Source of the DNA: Bacillus sp. (in: firmicutes)
GTDB lineage: Bacteria; Bacillota; Bacilli; Bacillales; JACDOC01
NCBI GenBank assembly: GCA_017656295.1
Contig: JACDOC010000001.1
Coordinates: 310,001 to 374,000 of the forward strand
Reading direction: 5' to 3'
Length of the DNA: 64,000 bases
Shown: piece after piece, positions 8,887-16,400 of the stretch
Layout: every line of letters begins with the position of its first letter
How positions within the stretch are numbered: position 1 is the first letter of the stretch
Program-made: the position numbers and the translations under genes
Notes under the pieces: model-generated
Seen by the model: the letters and a program-made list of their open reading frames with translations, nothing else
Database searches by the model: none
What the model was told of the DNA's origin: nothing

Positions 8887-10639
8887 ATGCGTATTAATCA
8901 CAATATTGCAGCGTTAAACACGTATCGTCAGTTAACTGCTGGTACAGCTGCAGCAGGAAAATCAATGGAAAAACTATCTTCAGGTCTTCGCATTAACCGC
9001 GCTGGTGACGACGCAGCAGGTCTTGCCATCTCTGAAAAAATGCGTGGTCAAATTCGCGGACTTGAAATGGCTTCTAAAAACGCGCAAGACGGTATCTCTT
9101 TAATCCAAACAGCTGAAGGTGCGTTAAACGAAACTCACTCTATTTTACAACGTATGCGTGAGTTAGCAGTTCAAGCATCAAACGATACAAATACAGCAGC
9201 TGATCGTGAAGAGATTCAAAAAGAAATCGATCAGCTTGTAGATGAAATTGACCGAATTGCAAATACTACTGAGTTTAACACAAAGAAATTACTAAATGGT
9301 AGTATTGGATTAAGTGTAAGTGACACTTCTATTGCGTCTAAAGTTAGTATGACGGCTGATACTCAAAATGGAACTTACACAATCGATTTGACTGGTGCTA
9401 CTTTAGGGACTCGAGCAACAACGACTGCTATAGCTACAGATGCTAGTGGGTTAGCTCAAGGTACAGGTATATTAACAGTAAATGGTGTTGACTTTGCTGT
9501 TGATACTACTACTAAACTAGAAGATTTAGCAGCTGATATTACTGCCAAAGTTGATGGAGTAGAAGCAATCTATGACAATGTTGCTAACACATTTGAAATT
9601 CGTACAATTGAAGTAGGTGCGGATCAGACTTTAGATGTTTCTGCAAGTGCTGATAACTTAATAAACAGTGAAACTTGGAACGCATCAGCTGTTAGTGATA
9701 CTGGAACTAACATTTCAGGTGTTAACGTAGATGGTATGGGTGCTAACACTAATGTTGCATATGATGGTAATAAAGTTATTGTAACTGGTGGTAATGCAAA
9801 AGGTTTAGAGTTCACCGCAAATCAAGCGGGTGCAGGTGTAACTGTTGATATTACTGTTGGGGGATCATTAAACTTCCACATTGGTGCTAATGAAGATCAA
9901 ACAATGAATGTATCTGTAAATGCCATGGATGCTAGCAACCTTGGAGTGTCATCACTTGATGTAACTACGGCAGTAGGTGCAGAGAATGCTATTACTACAA
10001 TTGACGATGCTATTCAGACTGTTTCTGCTGAACGTTCTAAACTAGGTGCTTACCAAAACCGCTTAGAGCACACAATCAACAACTTAGGAACATCAGCTGA
10101 AAACTTAACAGCTGCTGAGTCCCGTATCCGTGACGTAGACATGGCAAAAGAAATGATGGAGTTCACAAAGAACAACATCCTCTCTCAAGCAGCACAAGCA
10201 ATGTTAGCTCAATCCAATCAAATGCCACAAGGAGTATTACAACTTCTTAGGTAATTAGGATTGGAAGGGCGTCTAGTCTGGAAACGGGCTAGAGGATCAC
10301 TGGGTGAATTGCTGGGAGTTCCTAAAGCTCCATCAACCACAACGTAGCCGGAAACGGCAGGCGTGAAGGTTTGAAAATGATGGAGATGAAACAATGGATA
10401 ATCAGCAGCCAAGCTCCTGTGAGGAAACTCTGGAGAAGGTTCAACGACTAGGATAAACCACCTAAAGCGATAAAGCTATGGTGATGAAATCCGTAGGGTG
10501 GCAAGTGCCATTCGAAGTGCCCAGCCCCTAACTAGCGGAAAGCTAGAGGGTGAAGATATAGTCTACACAACGGTCGAAAGACGTTGAGGCATGGCAAGCC
10601 AACCAACAACCACAAGGAGTACTTCAATTACTTCGATAA
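8887..10639 (+). CDS. hag: Flagellin Hag1, split by one group I intron
   Basis: Filament subunit. Exon 1 is 8887-10209 (441 codons) and exon 2 is 10595-10639 (14 codons plus stop); splicing gives 455 aa. The conserved N-terminal D0/D1 ([36 protein letters not shown]) and C-terminal D1/D0 ([39 protein letters not shown]) are complete, with a hypervariable centre of about 210 residues. Unspliced RNA is also translatable to a 455-aa protein ending at 10254, because the first 45 nt of the intron encode a near copy of the exon 2 peptide ([14 protein letters not shown] against [14 protein letters not shown]). Expression is predicted to be sigma-D dependent and CsrA repressed. Confidence 0.9.
10210..10594 (+). 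ncRNA. Group I self-splicing intron 1 (in hag1)
   Basis: 385 nt with no internal protein gene. Core signatures are TTCAACGACTA and GAAGATATAGTC. GACTA (10446-10450) and TAGTC (10559-10563) form P7. P2 is a 9-bp stem with a GAAA loop at about 10271-10292, and P6a is GAG-GAAA-CTC at 10421-10430. P9 is CAACG...CGTTG with GAAA at 10568-10586, followed by 8 nt ending in the terminal G (10594). The 5' exon ends in T (10209) and splicing restores the flagellin frame. GGATTG (10258-10263) pairs with the intron's first six bases CAATCC and, with one mismatch, with the first six of exon 2 (a P10-like pairing). The exon-IGS part of P1 is weak, so the 5' site is less certain than for intron 2. Confidence 0.88.
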
Positions 10640-10650
10640 TTACAAATTTA

Positions 10651-10680
10651 GTCGCCTCATTTTGAGGTGACTTTTTTCAT
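10651..10680 (+). terminator. hag1 terminator
   Basis: GTCGCCTCA (10651-10659) pairs with TGAGGTGAC (10663-10671) and is followed by TTTTTT. The IS element is inserted in the T-rich tail. Confidence 0.85.
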
Positions 10681-10687
10681 TTTTTAT
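10680..10687 (+). repeat. 8-bp target site duplication, left copy
   Basis: TTTTTTAT, identical to 12070-12077 on the other side of the IS. Confidence 0.9.
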
Positions 10688-12069
10688 GGCTCTATAATAA
10701 ATGTTGGGGTTTTCATACAATTTTGGTCAAAAAAAAAGACACGCAACCCCGTCATTCTTTTATACTTGAATTGTCCAGAAACAAGTAAAAAGAATGGAGT
10801 TGCGTGTACTATGAATTCTATCATGAATATCCCAGGATTAAAAGACTGTCAGGTGATAAAAATGGAGGAGCGTAAAGGGGAAATCCTCCTCTATGTGGAA
10901 ATGGAGCGAAAGCCACACCCTTGTCCTGACTGTGGTCAGCTCACCAACAAAGTTCATGATTATCGATGGCAAAAAGTTCAACATTTAAAATGGTTTGAAC
11001 GGATGACGTATATTTGGTATAAACGTCGTCGATATGCCTGTGCTTGTGGAAAACGCTTTTCCGAAAAGAATACGTTTGTCAAACGATATCAACGAACATC
11101 GATTGAATGGAATCAGGCCGTGTCCGTATGCGCTATTAAGGGAAAGACATTTAAGGAAGTAGGGGATGTTTACGGTACCTCATCCACGACCATTATGAGG
11201 CGATTTGATCAAATCGCTCAAACGGAAGTCAAGCAAGTAGAGTCACTACCTCGAGTGATTGCGATTGATGAATATAAAGGAGATACAAGGGAAGGAAAGT
11301 ATCAACTCATCATCGCCGATGGGATCACAAAGCAACCCCTAGACATCCTACCGAACCGAAATAAAAAGACGATAAAAGACTACCTTCAAAGGCATGGTCA
11401 CCACGTTCAAGTGGTGATTATGGATATGAGTCCTTCTTTTAAGGCAGCCGTTCGTTCGGCCCTAGGGAACCCAGTGATCGTGGCGGATCGTTTTCATTTT
11501 TGTCGTTATATTTATTGGGGGATTGATCGAGTTCGCAGGCGTATTCAGCAGCAGTTTCACGACTATGACCGTAAAAAGTGCAAAAGAAAAAGGTACATTT
11601 TTTATAAACCTCAAAACACTTTAACTGAAGACGATCAGTGGCATTTAGAACGCTATTTGAATATGTCGGAAGAGCTAAAAAAAGCCTATGAACTAAAAGA
11701 ACGTTATCAATCGTGGTTTAACCGAGCGAAAGAGATCGGTCAAGAAATGATTAAAGAGGTAAAAAAAGAGCTGGAAGCATTTTATCAAGTAGTAGAGGAA
11801 TCAGGAATTCCAGAGATGAAACAACGATAGAAACGTTTCGAAATTGGCAAGTAGAAATCCTGAATAGCTTTGTGTATGGTCATTCCAATGGCTTTTTGGA
11901 AGGAATCAATAATACGACAAAAGTCATCAAGCGAAACGGCTATGGATATAAAAACTTCAAGAGATTTCGAGCAAGAATCTTATTGAGACATCAGTATAAA
12001 GGAATGGGTCTACATATAGGATAAGGGGTGGCCTGATTTCTTTACCACCCCAACATTTGACGGAGAACC
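10688..12069 (+). mobile_element. ISL3-family insertion sequence (1382 bp)
   Basis: The ends are imperfect inverted repeats of about 23 bp: 10688-10710 begins GGCTCT and shares AAATGTTGGGGT with the complement of 12047-12069. The element is flanked by a perfect 8-bp direct repeat, TTTTTTAT. It contains one transposase gene, now frameshifted. End sequence, 8-bp duplication and transposase all fit ISL3. Confidence 0.92.
10811..12024 (+). pseudogene. ISL3-type transposase, frameshifted
   Basis: Reading from ATG 10811 gives an N-terminal zinc ribbon (CPDCGQ...CACGKRF), a helix-turn-helix and the start of the DDE domain (VIAIDEYKG, VVIMDMSPSFKAAV, IVADRFHF). It then stops at 11830 with KQR. The rest (ETTIETFRNW...YGHSNGFLEGINNTTK...FRARIL) continues in the -1 frame to 12024. 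It carries the invariant glutamate region, so the break near 11815-11830 removes the third catalytic residue. No canonical slippery heptamer is visible, so this looks like decay rather than programmed frameshifting. Confidence 0.88.
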
Positions 12070-12077
12070 TTTTTTAT
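12070..12077 (+). repeat. 8-bp target site duplication, right copy
   Basis: TTTTTTAT, identical to 10680-10687. Confidence 0.9.
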
Positions 12078-12098
12078 AAAAAATTTATTAAAAAGTGT

Positions 12099-12125
12099 TA
12101 AACATTTTTGATTACCTCCGATAAA
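12099..12125 (+). promoter_or_regulatory. Sigma-D promoter upstream of the csrA2/hag2 region
   Basis: TAAA (12099-12102), 15-nt spacer, CCGATAAA (12118-12125). It would start a transcript near 12132. No other sigma-D-like promoter is evident before hag2. Confidence 0.65.
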
Positions 12126-12218
12126 AAAGATGAAAGGGAAAACATAGCATGCTATGTAACAAAATCCAATAATGTAACTTTATGTTTTCGAAAAATTTAA
12201 TAGATTAATGACGCTCAA

Positions 12219-12290
12219 GGATGAGTGAACAAGACTTATTTCATACTGCAGGAGGCGGTTTGAGATAGGTGTGTTTGCTCATCCTTTTTT
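12219..12290 (+). ncRNA. Terminator-like hairpin A with AGGAG loop
   Basis: A 12-bp outer stem (12219-12230 with 12273-12284, three wobble pairs) is followed by TTTTTT. Nested in it is ACTGC (12245-12249), loop AGGAG (12250-12254), GCGGT (12255-12259). A GGA in a hairpin loop is the classic CsrA recognition form. A homologous element lies after csrA2 (12656-12709). Together with the promoter at 12099 this would make an RNA of about 155 nt. Confidence 0.6.
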
Positions 12291-12473
12291 CTTTGGGGAA
12301 ATACAAATTTTGTCGGAATATGTAGAAATTTTTAGTCTTGTAAATGTATGTATAGGTAATTTATCCTATTATTTGTGTGTTAAATGGATACAACAATTCA
12401 ATTAAATTACATTTATAAAGACTTGTTTACTAGTATTTTATTACTACTAAATTCTGTGGAGGGAACTTAAAAG

Positions 12474-12647
12474 ATGTTAGTTTTAGGTAGAAGACCTGGT
12501 GAATATGTCGTTATAAATGACAACATTATTGTCAAAGTAGTAAAAAGCAACAAAGGAGATTTAAGATTAGCAATCGATGCACCAAAAGAAGTCTCCATCG
12601 TTCGAGGAGAAGTATACGAAGCAAGTAAAAATTTTAATAATACATGA
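12474..12647 (+). CDS. Second, short CsrA paralogue
   Basis: A 57-aa protein starts at ATG 12474 behind GTGGAGGGA: MLVLGRRPGEYVVINDNIIV, then VKVVKSNKGDLRLAIDAPKE and VSIVRGEVYE. It keeps the CsrA landmarks MLVL, RxxGE, the L-R/K-I-A/G-I-xAP block, and Arg44/Glu46. It differs from the 77-aa CsrA at 8508 by having the canonical RRPGE and by lacking most of the C-terminal extension associated with FliW control. It is flanked by two related hairpins with AGGAG loops. An RNA-binding role in flagellin control is inferred from family and position; no partner is known. Confidence 0.85.
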   Translation: MLVLGRRPGEYVVINDNIIVKVVKSNKGDLRLAIDAPKEVSIVRGEVYEASKNFNNT

Positions 12648-12655
12648 AACCTCAA

Positions 12656-12709
12656 GGATGAGTGTTTATGGATGTGCAGGAGGCATATCGATATCACTCA
12701 TCCTTTTTT
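12656..12709 (+). ncRNA. Terminator-like hairpin B with AGGAG loop
   Basis: A perfect 9-bp stem GGATGAGTG (12656-12664) with CACTCATCC (12695-12703) precedes TTTTTT. Inside it, GATGTGC (12671-12677), loop AGGAG (12678-12682) and GCATATC (12683-12689) form a 7-bp hairpin. The outer stem and AGGAG loop match hairpin A while the inner stem differs but still pairs. That argues for selection on the structure. It starts 9 bp after the csrA2 stop, so it may be its terminator as well as a CsrA target. Confidence 0.65.
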
Positions 12710-12788
12710 GCTATTCATAACTTCCCTCCACTATCTTCATCAATCTATTTAATATCCTCTTCTAAAAAAGAGGTTATTAATACAAAAA

Positions 12789-12832
12789 GTGGGTAAAACG
12801 GATGTTCCCACAAAAAATTAAAAACATGGAGG
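12789..12832 (+). promoter_or_regulatory. hag2 leader with two CsrA-type sites
   Basis: GTGGG (12789-12793) pairs with CCCAC (12807-12811) and presents AAAACGGATGTT in the loop, close to the CsrA consensus RUACARGGAUGU. A second site, ACATGGAGGT, overlaps the Shine-Dalgarno at 12828-12832. The layout parallels the hag1 leader. Confidence 0.75.
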
Positions 12833-12840
12833 TAATGTAA

Positions 12841-15362
12841 ATGAGAATTAATCACAACATTACGGCGTTAAACACTTATCGTCAATTAACTTCAGGTTCT
12901 ATGGCAGCAACTAAATCTATGGAAAAATTATCTTCTGGACTTCGCATTAACCGTGCTGGCGACGACGCAGCAGGTCTTGCGATCTCAGAAAAAATGCGTG
13001 GACAAATTCGTGGGTTAGAGCAAGCTCAACGAAATGCACAAGATGGTATTTCCTTAATTCAAACTGCTGAAGGTGCATTAAATGAAACACATGCTATCCT
13101 TCAACGTATGCGTGAATTAGCTGTTCAAGCTTCAAACGATACAAATACTGATGAGGACCGACAAGCAATTCAGGATGAGGTTAAACAATTAAAAGATGAA
13201 ATCAATCGAATTGCAGATACTACAGAATTTAATACACAAAAATTGCTGGATGGTTCAAAAGGGGCTAAAACAACAAGTGCGGATCTTACAGGTGGAGTGG
13301 CTTTAACCGCGTCAGCAGCATCCCCTATTGTAATTAAAGATGGTAGTGAAACAAAGAATAATGTTATTTCTGTGCTTTATAATGATGGGTCAGATGACCA
13401 TATGTTAACAGTAGAATTTGATGAAGGAAGTTATGATGATTTAGTATCTTTTACAAAAGAATTTAATGACAAGTTGGCAGCTGCTGCGAGCGAATACGAC
13501 ACCGCATATGGTACTACGATTTCAACAAATTTAGGGAAGTTTACCCTAGGATTTGATGTAGATTCTGCAACAGGGACAGTTCAGTTTAAAATTAGTGACG
13601 ACGGAACTGTTTCTGGTCAAACATTAACTATTAAAAAAAATGGGGCAAGTACAGAATTAGTTAATGCCTTAGGAATTAGTGGAGGCGATTTATCTCACAC
13701 TGGTGGTGCAACAGCAGGTTCAACTGCAGCAGGGGCAAACTCACAGGATACTTCGGGAACAGATTTTCAATGGGATGCATTTTCAGTTGATTTAGAAGAT
13801 GGTCTAAATCCAGAAGTTAACCAAAACAATGAACTAAAAATGGAAATGGACGGACTCCAATTAACTGCTGAAATTGCAGAAGGAAATTATACAGCCCTAA
13901 ATGGCGTAGGTTCTTTATCAGAAGCTATTAAAAATTCCATAGAAACAGCAATTGATAATGCAGTAGATGCACTATCAGCTTCTGATTTGGAAGCGAAGGG
14001 TTACCGTGGTGCACTTGCGGATATGAAAACAGCTTATAAAAACGATTTAAAAGCAAATTTAAATGTAGAATTTAACACAGAAGGTAAATTAGAAATTAGT
14101 AACACTTATTTAATGGAAGTTGATGAAGGTTCGAAAGGTGCTATTACTGTTGGAATGACAAATGTAAATGCGGATATTAAAAATTCTGGTGTTACATTCC
14201 AAATCGGTTCTAATGCATCTCAAACTATGACAATTAGCATTAATGACATGAGTGCAAGTGCAATTGGTGAAACAACAACTAAAGCTGGAAATACACTAAA
14301 ACTAGAAGATATTGATGTGTCAACAAAAGAGGGAGCACAAGATGCTATTGAAGTTCTTGATACTGCGATTAAGCAAGTTTCACAAGAACGTTCAAAATTA
14401 GGTGCATACCAAAATCGTTTAGAGCACACAATCAACAACTTAGGAACATCAGCTGAAAACTTAACAGCAGCAGAATCACGTATCCGTGACGTTGATTATG
14501 CCTTAGCTGCCTAAGTAGTGACAGGCACAGTCGTCCTAGCTGGAAACGGCTAGTGATTATGACCGGGTGAATTGCTGGGAACCCCTTAGAGCCTTTGACG
14601 CCACAACGTAGCTGGAAACGGCAAACGTGAGGGCTGGAAAAGTCAAAGGATTGGGCAACCGAGCAGCCAAGCTCCTGTGACGAAAGTCTGGAGAAGGTTC
14701 AACGACTAGGGTATACCGCCTAAGGCAATTGCTATGGCGATGAAACCCGTAGGTGAAGCAATGATGAGAGACATTGTGGATCCGAAGTGCCCGGCCCCTA
14801 ACAGGTAAAGCTGAGGGTGAAGATATAGTCTAGTCATTTGCGAAAGCAAATGTTCGCACGATGGCGAAAGAAATGATGGAGTTCACAAAGAACAACATCC
14901 TCTCTCAAGCAGCACAATCTATGTTAGCTCAATCCAATCAAATGCCACAAGGAGTATTACAACTTCTTAGGTAATTAGGATTGGAAGGGCGTCTAGTCTG
15001 GAAACGGGCTAGAGGATCACTGGGTGAATTGCTGGGAGTTCCTAAAGCTCCATCAACCACAACGTAGCCGGAAACGGCAGGCGTGAAGGTTTGAAAATGA
15101 TGGAGATGAAACAATGGATAATCAGCAGCCAAGCTCCTGTCTCGAAAGAGTGGAGAAGGTTCAACGACTAGGACATACCACCTAAGGCGAAACGCTATGG
15201 TGATGAAGTCCGTAGGTGAGGCAAGATAGCTGAACCGAAGTGCCCAGCCCCTAACTAGCGGTAAGCTAGCGGGTGAAGATATAGTCTACACAACGATCGA
15301 AAGACGTTGAGGCATGGCAAGCCAACCAACAACCACAAGGAGTTCTTCAATTACTCCGTTAA
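12841..15362 (+). CDS. Flagellin Hag2, split by two group I introns
   Basis: Second filament protein. Exons are 12841-14496 (552 codons), 14861-14929 (23 codons) and 15318-15362 (14 codons plus stop), all phase 0, giving 589 aa. The N-terminus [16 protein letters not shown] and C-terminal [41 protein letters not shown] and [14 protein letters not shown] are standard flagellin D0/D1. The variable centre is about 130 residues longer than in Hag1. Unlike hag1, the unspliced RNA stops at 14514 after ...RDVDYALAA and lacks the C-terminal D0 helix needed for polymerisation, so intron 2 must splice. Central codon use is AT-rich, as in hag1. Confidence 0.9.
14497..14860 (+). ncRNA. Group I self-splicing intron 2 (first intron of hag2)
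   Basis: 364 nt, no ORF. The 5' exon ends GTTGAT and the 3' exon begins ATGGCGAAAG, restoring RDVD-MAKE. P1 is clear: exon GAT pairs with GTC (14530-14532) with a T.G wobble at the splice site, and TATGCC (14497-14502) pairs with GGCACA (14524-14529) with one mismatch. P2 is CTAGCTG-GAAA-CGGCTAG (14536-14553), P6a GAC-GAAA-GTC (14679-14688), P7 GACTA (14704-14708) with TAGTC (14826-14830). P9 is CATTTGC-GAAA-GCAAATG (14835-14852), then 8 nt to the terminal G. hag1 has no intron at the equivalent position. Confidence 0.93.
14930..15317 (+). ncRNA. Group I self-splicing intron 3 (second intron of hag2)
   Basis: 388 nt, no ORF, same insertion point as intron 1 (GCT|CAA). The first 211 nt (14930-15140) are identical to 10210-10420 of intron 1. 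Downstream the two differ, but pairing is kept: P6a is CTC-GAAA-GAG (15141-15150) instead of GAG-GAAA-CTC. P7 is GACTA (15166-15170) with TAGTC (15282-15286). P9 is at 15291-15309 and is followed by 8 nt ending in G at 15317. Its first 45 nt again encode the alternative C-terminus [14 protein letters not shown] and a stop. Confidence 0.88.
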
Positions 15363-15375
15363 TGATAAGCAAATG

Positions 15376-15408
15376 GAAAGAGATCCTAGGATACCTAGGG
15401 TCTCTTTT
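15376..15408 (+). terminator. hag2 terminator
   Basis: AGAGATCCTAGG pairs with CCTAGGGTCTCT, followed by TTTG. Confidence 0.85.
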
Positions 15409-15423
15409 GTTTAAGTAAATACA

Positions 15424-16242
15424 TCATTCACAATTTACTTCTTTCCATTTATATACTATTGACCAATAACTTCTCTTTAGAGCTTTATTGATTTCATCGA
15501 TGGTAGCTCCTTGATGTTTCATTTCTTTAAGAAGTTGTATTTCTTTGTCTGAATATGGGTCTCATTCAGGGAACTTATTTTCCCATTTTACTTCCTCCGT
15601 TTTTAACCGTTCTTTCCAGTTTGTTTTGTAATACATAGATGGGCAGCTATGAATGACTGGAGCAATTGTTTCGAAGAAGAGAAACGTATCTTTCACTGAT
15701 GTTGTTTTTAAAATCATTCCTTGTCCATCAGGGCGTTTGCTTAATCTAAATGTAATACCAAAATGGGTAGAAATATGTTGTTGTAATATTTGTAATTCGT
15801 GGGGAGGAAAACATTGCAAGTAGAGATAGATAGGAGGAGTTAGATAGATTTTTTTCTTTCGCTTGTTAATTCGTGAAGAGATGCAGAGTGAGCCGTCATC
15901 CATATATAAAATTGAAAGAAAATGTGGCAGTGTACAATATAACAATAAAGAAAGCGGCAGATGTTTGGTGCCATCATCATGATAAAAGAGAGGATATAAC
16001 TTTGTAAACAATGGTAGAGAAGATGAACGAATACAATGACTTTTTTTGATAATATATAAAAGACCATCAAAAAATGAAACTTTCCATTTTCGATATTCCA
16101 TTTGCTCGACGCCAAAATGTTCTCGGTAACTATGATTTTTTCTCCTATTATTTTTATAAAGTTTTGTGATTTCTCCATCACCGATAATGCTTGCAATTAA
16201 AATGTTTTGTTGTACTAGCGTTAGTTGGGATAGTTCATTCAA
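15424..16242 (-). pseudogene. Free-standing LAGLIDADG homing endonuclease with in-frame TGA
   Basis: Translation from TTG 16242 (RBS GAGGTGA) gives 226 aa, ending at a TGA (15562-15564). Two LAGLIDADG-type helices are visible, LIASIIGDGE (about residues 15-24) and FLSILYMDDG (about 108-117), each with its catalytic aspartate. This is a single-chain, two-motif endonuclease. The same frame stays open past the TGA for 45 more codons to 15424. It reads DPYSDKEIQLLKEMKHQGAT then IDEINKALKR, resembling a Myb/SANT-type helix-turn-helix DNA-binding tail. The TGA probably replaces a TGG (Trp). The catalytic core may therefore still be made without its tail. It is convergent with intron-bearing hag2. 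Confidence 0.8.
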
Positions 16243-16355
16243 TTAAATCACCTCATCAATCGAACATATGTTCTGCAATTAATTATACACAAAATTAAAT
16301 GAAATTCATTTCTATATTTTTGTTTATTCTAACATCTACATTTTTACGTGATTTT

Positions 16356-16363
16356 GCCGATAT
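16356..16363 (+). promoter_or_regulatory. Sigma-D -10 of the flaG-fliD-fliS-fliT operon
   Basis: A perfect GCCGATAT at 16356-16363, 38 bp before the flaG start. The -35 region (TAAC or CTAC near 16330-16340) is poor, so spacing is uncertain. Confidence 0.65.
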
Positions 16364-16400
16364 AAAAAATAGAACTGTTTCTGTAAAGGAGCGGAAGATA

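Noticed and set aside
10210-10254. 5' splice site after CTTCT near 10247, using GGAAG as guide sequence
   Set aside because: A 5-bp P1 with a T.G pair can be drawn, but no 3' site ending in G restores the frame, whereas GCT|CAA joins exactly to the terminal exon with the same 8-nt P9-to-end spacing as intron 2.
10218-10412. Identical 64-codon minus-strand frames in introns 1 and 3 (also 14938-15132) as an intron-encoded protein
   Set aside because: They are antisense to the ribozyme core, lack an RBS and family motifs, and are identical only because the introns are.
11800-11835. Programmed -1 frameshift in the transposase
   Set aside because: No slippery heptamer or stimulatory hairpin visible, and ISL3 elements normally have a single-frame transposase.
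12219-12290. Hairpins A and B as ordinary terminators only
   Set aside because: Termination is likely, but the shared AGGAG loop on diverged yet paired inner stems is not needed for a terminator, so they are kept as candidate regulatory RNAs.
16299-16400. N-terminal extension of FlaG with a signal-peptide-like start
   Set aside because: It overlaps the sigma-D -10 sequence and has no RBS; ATG 16401 has AAAGGAG.
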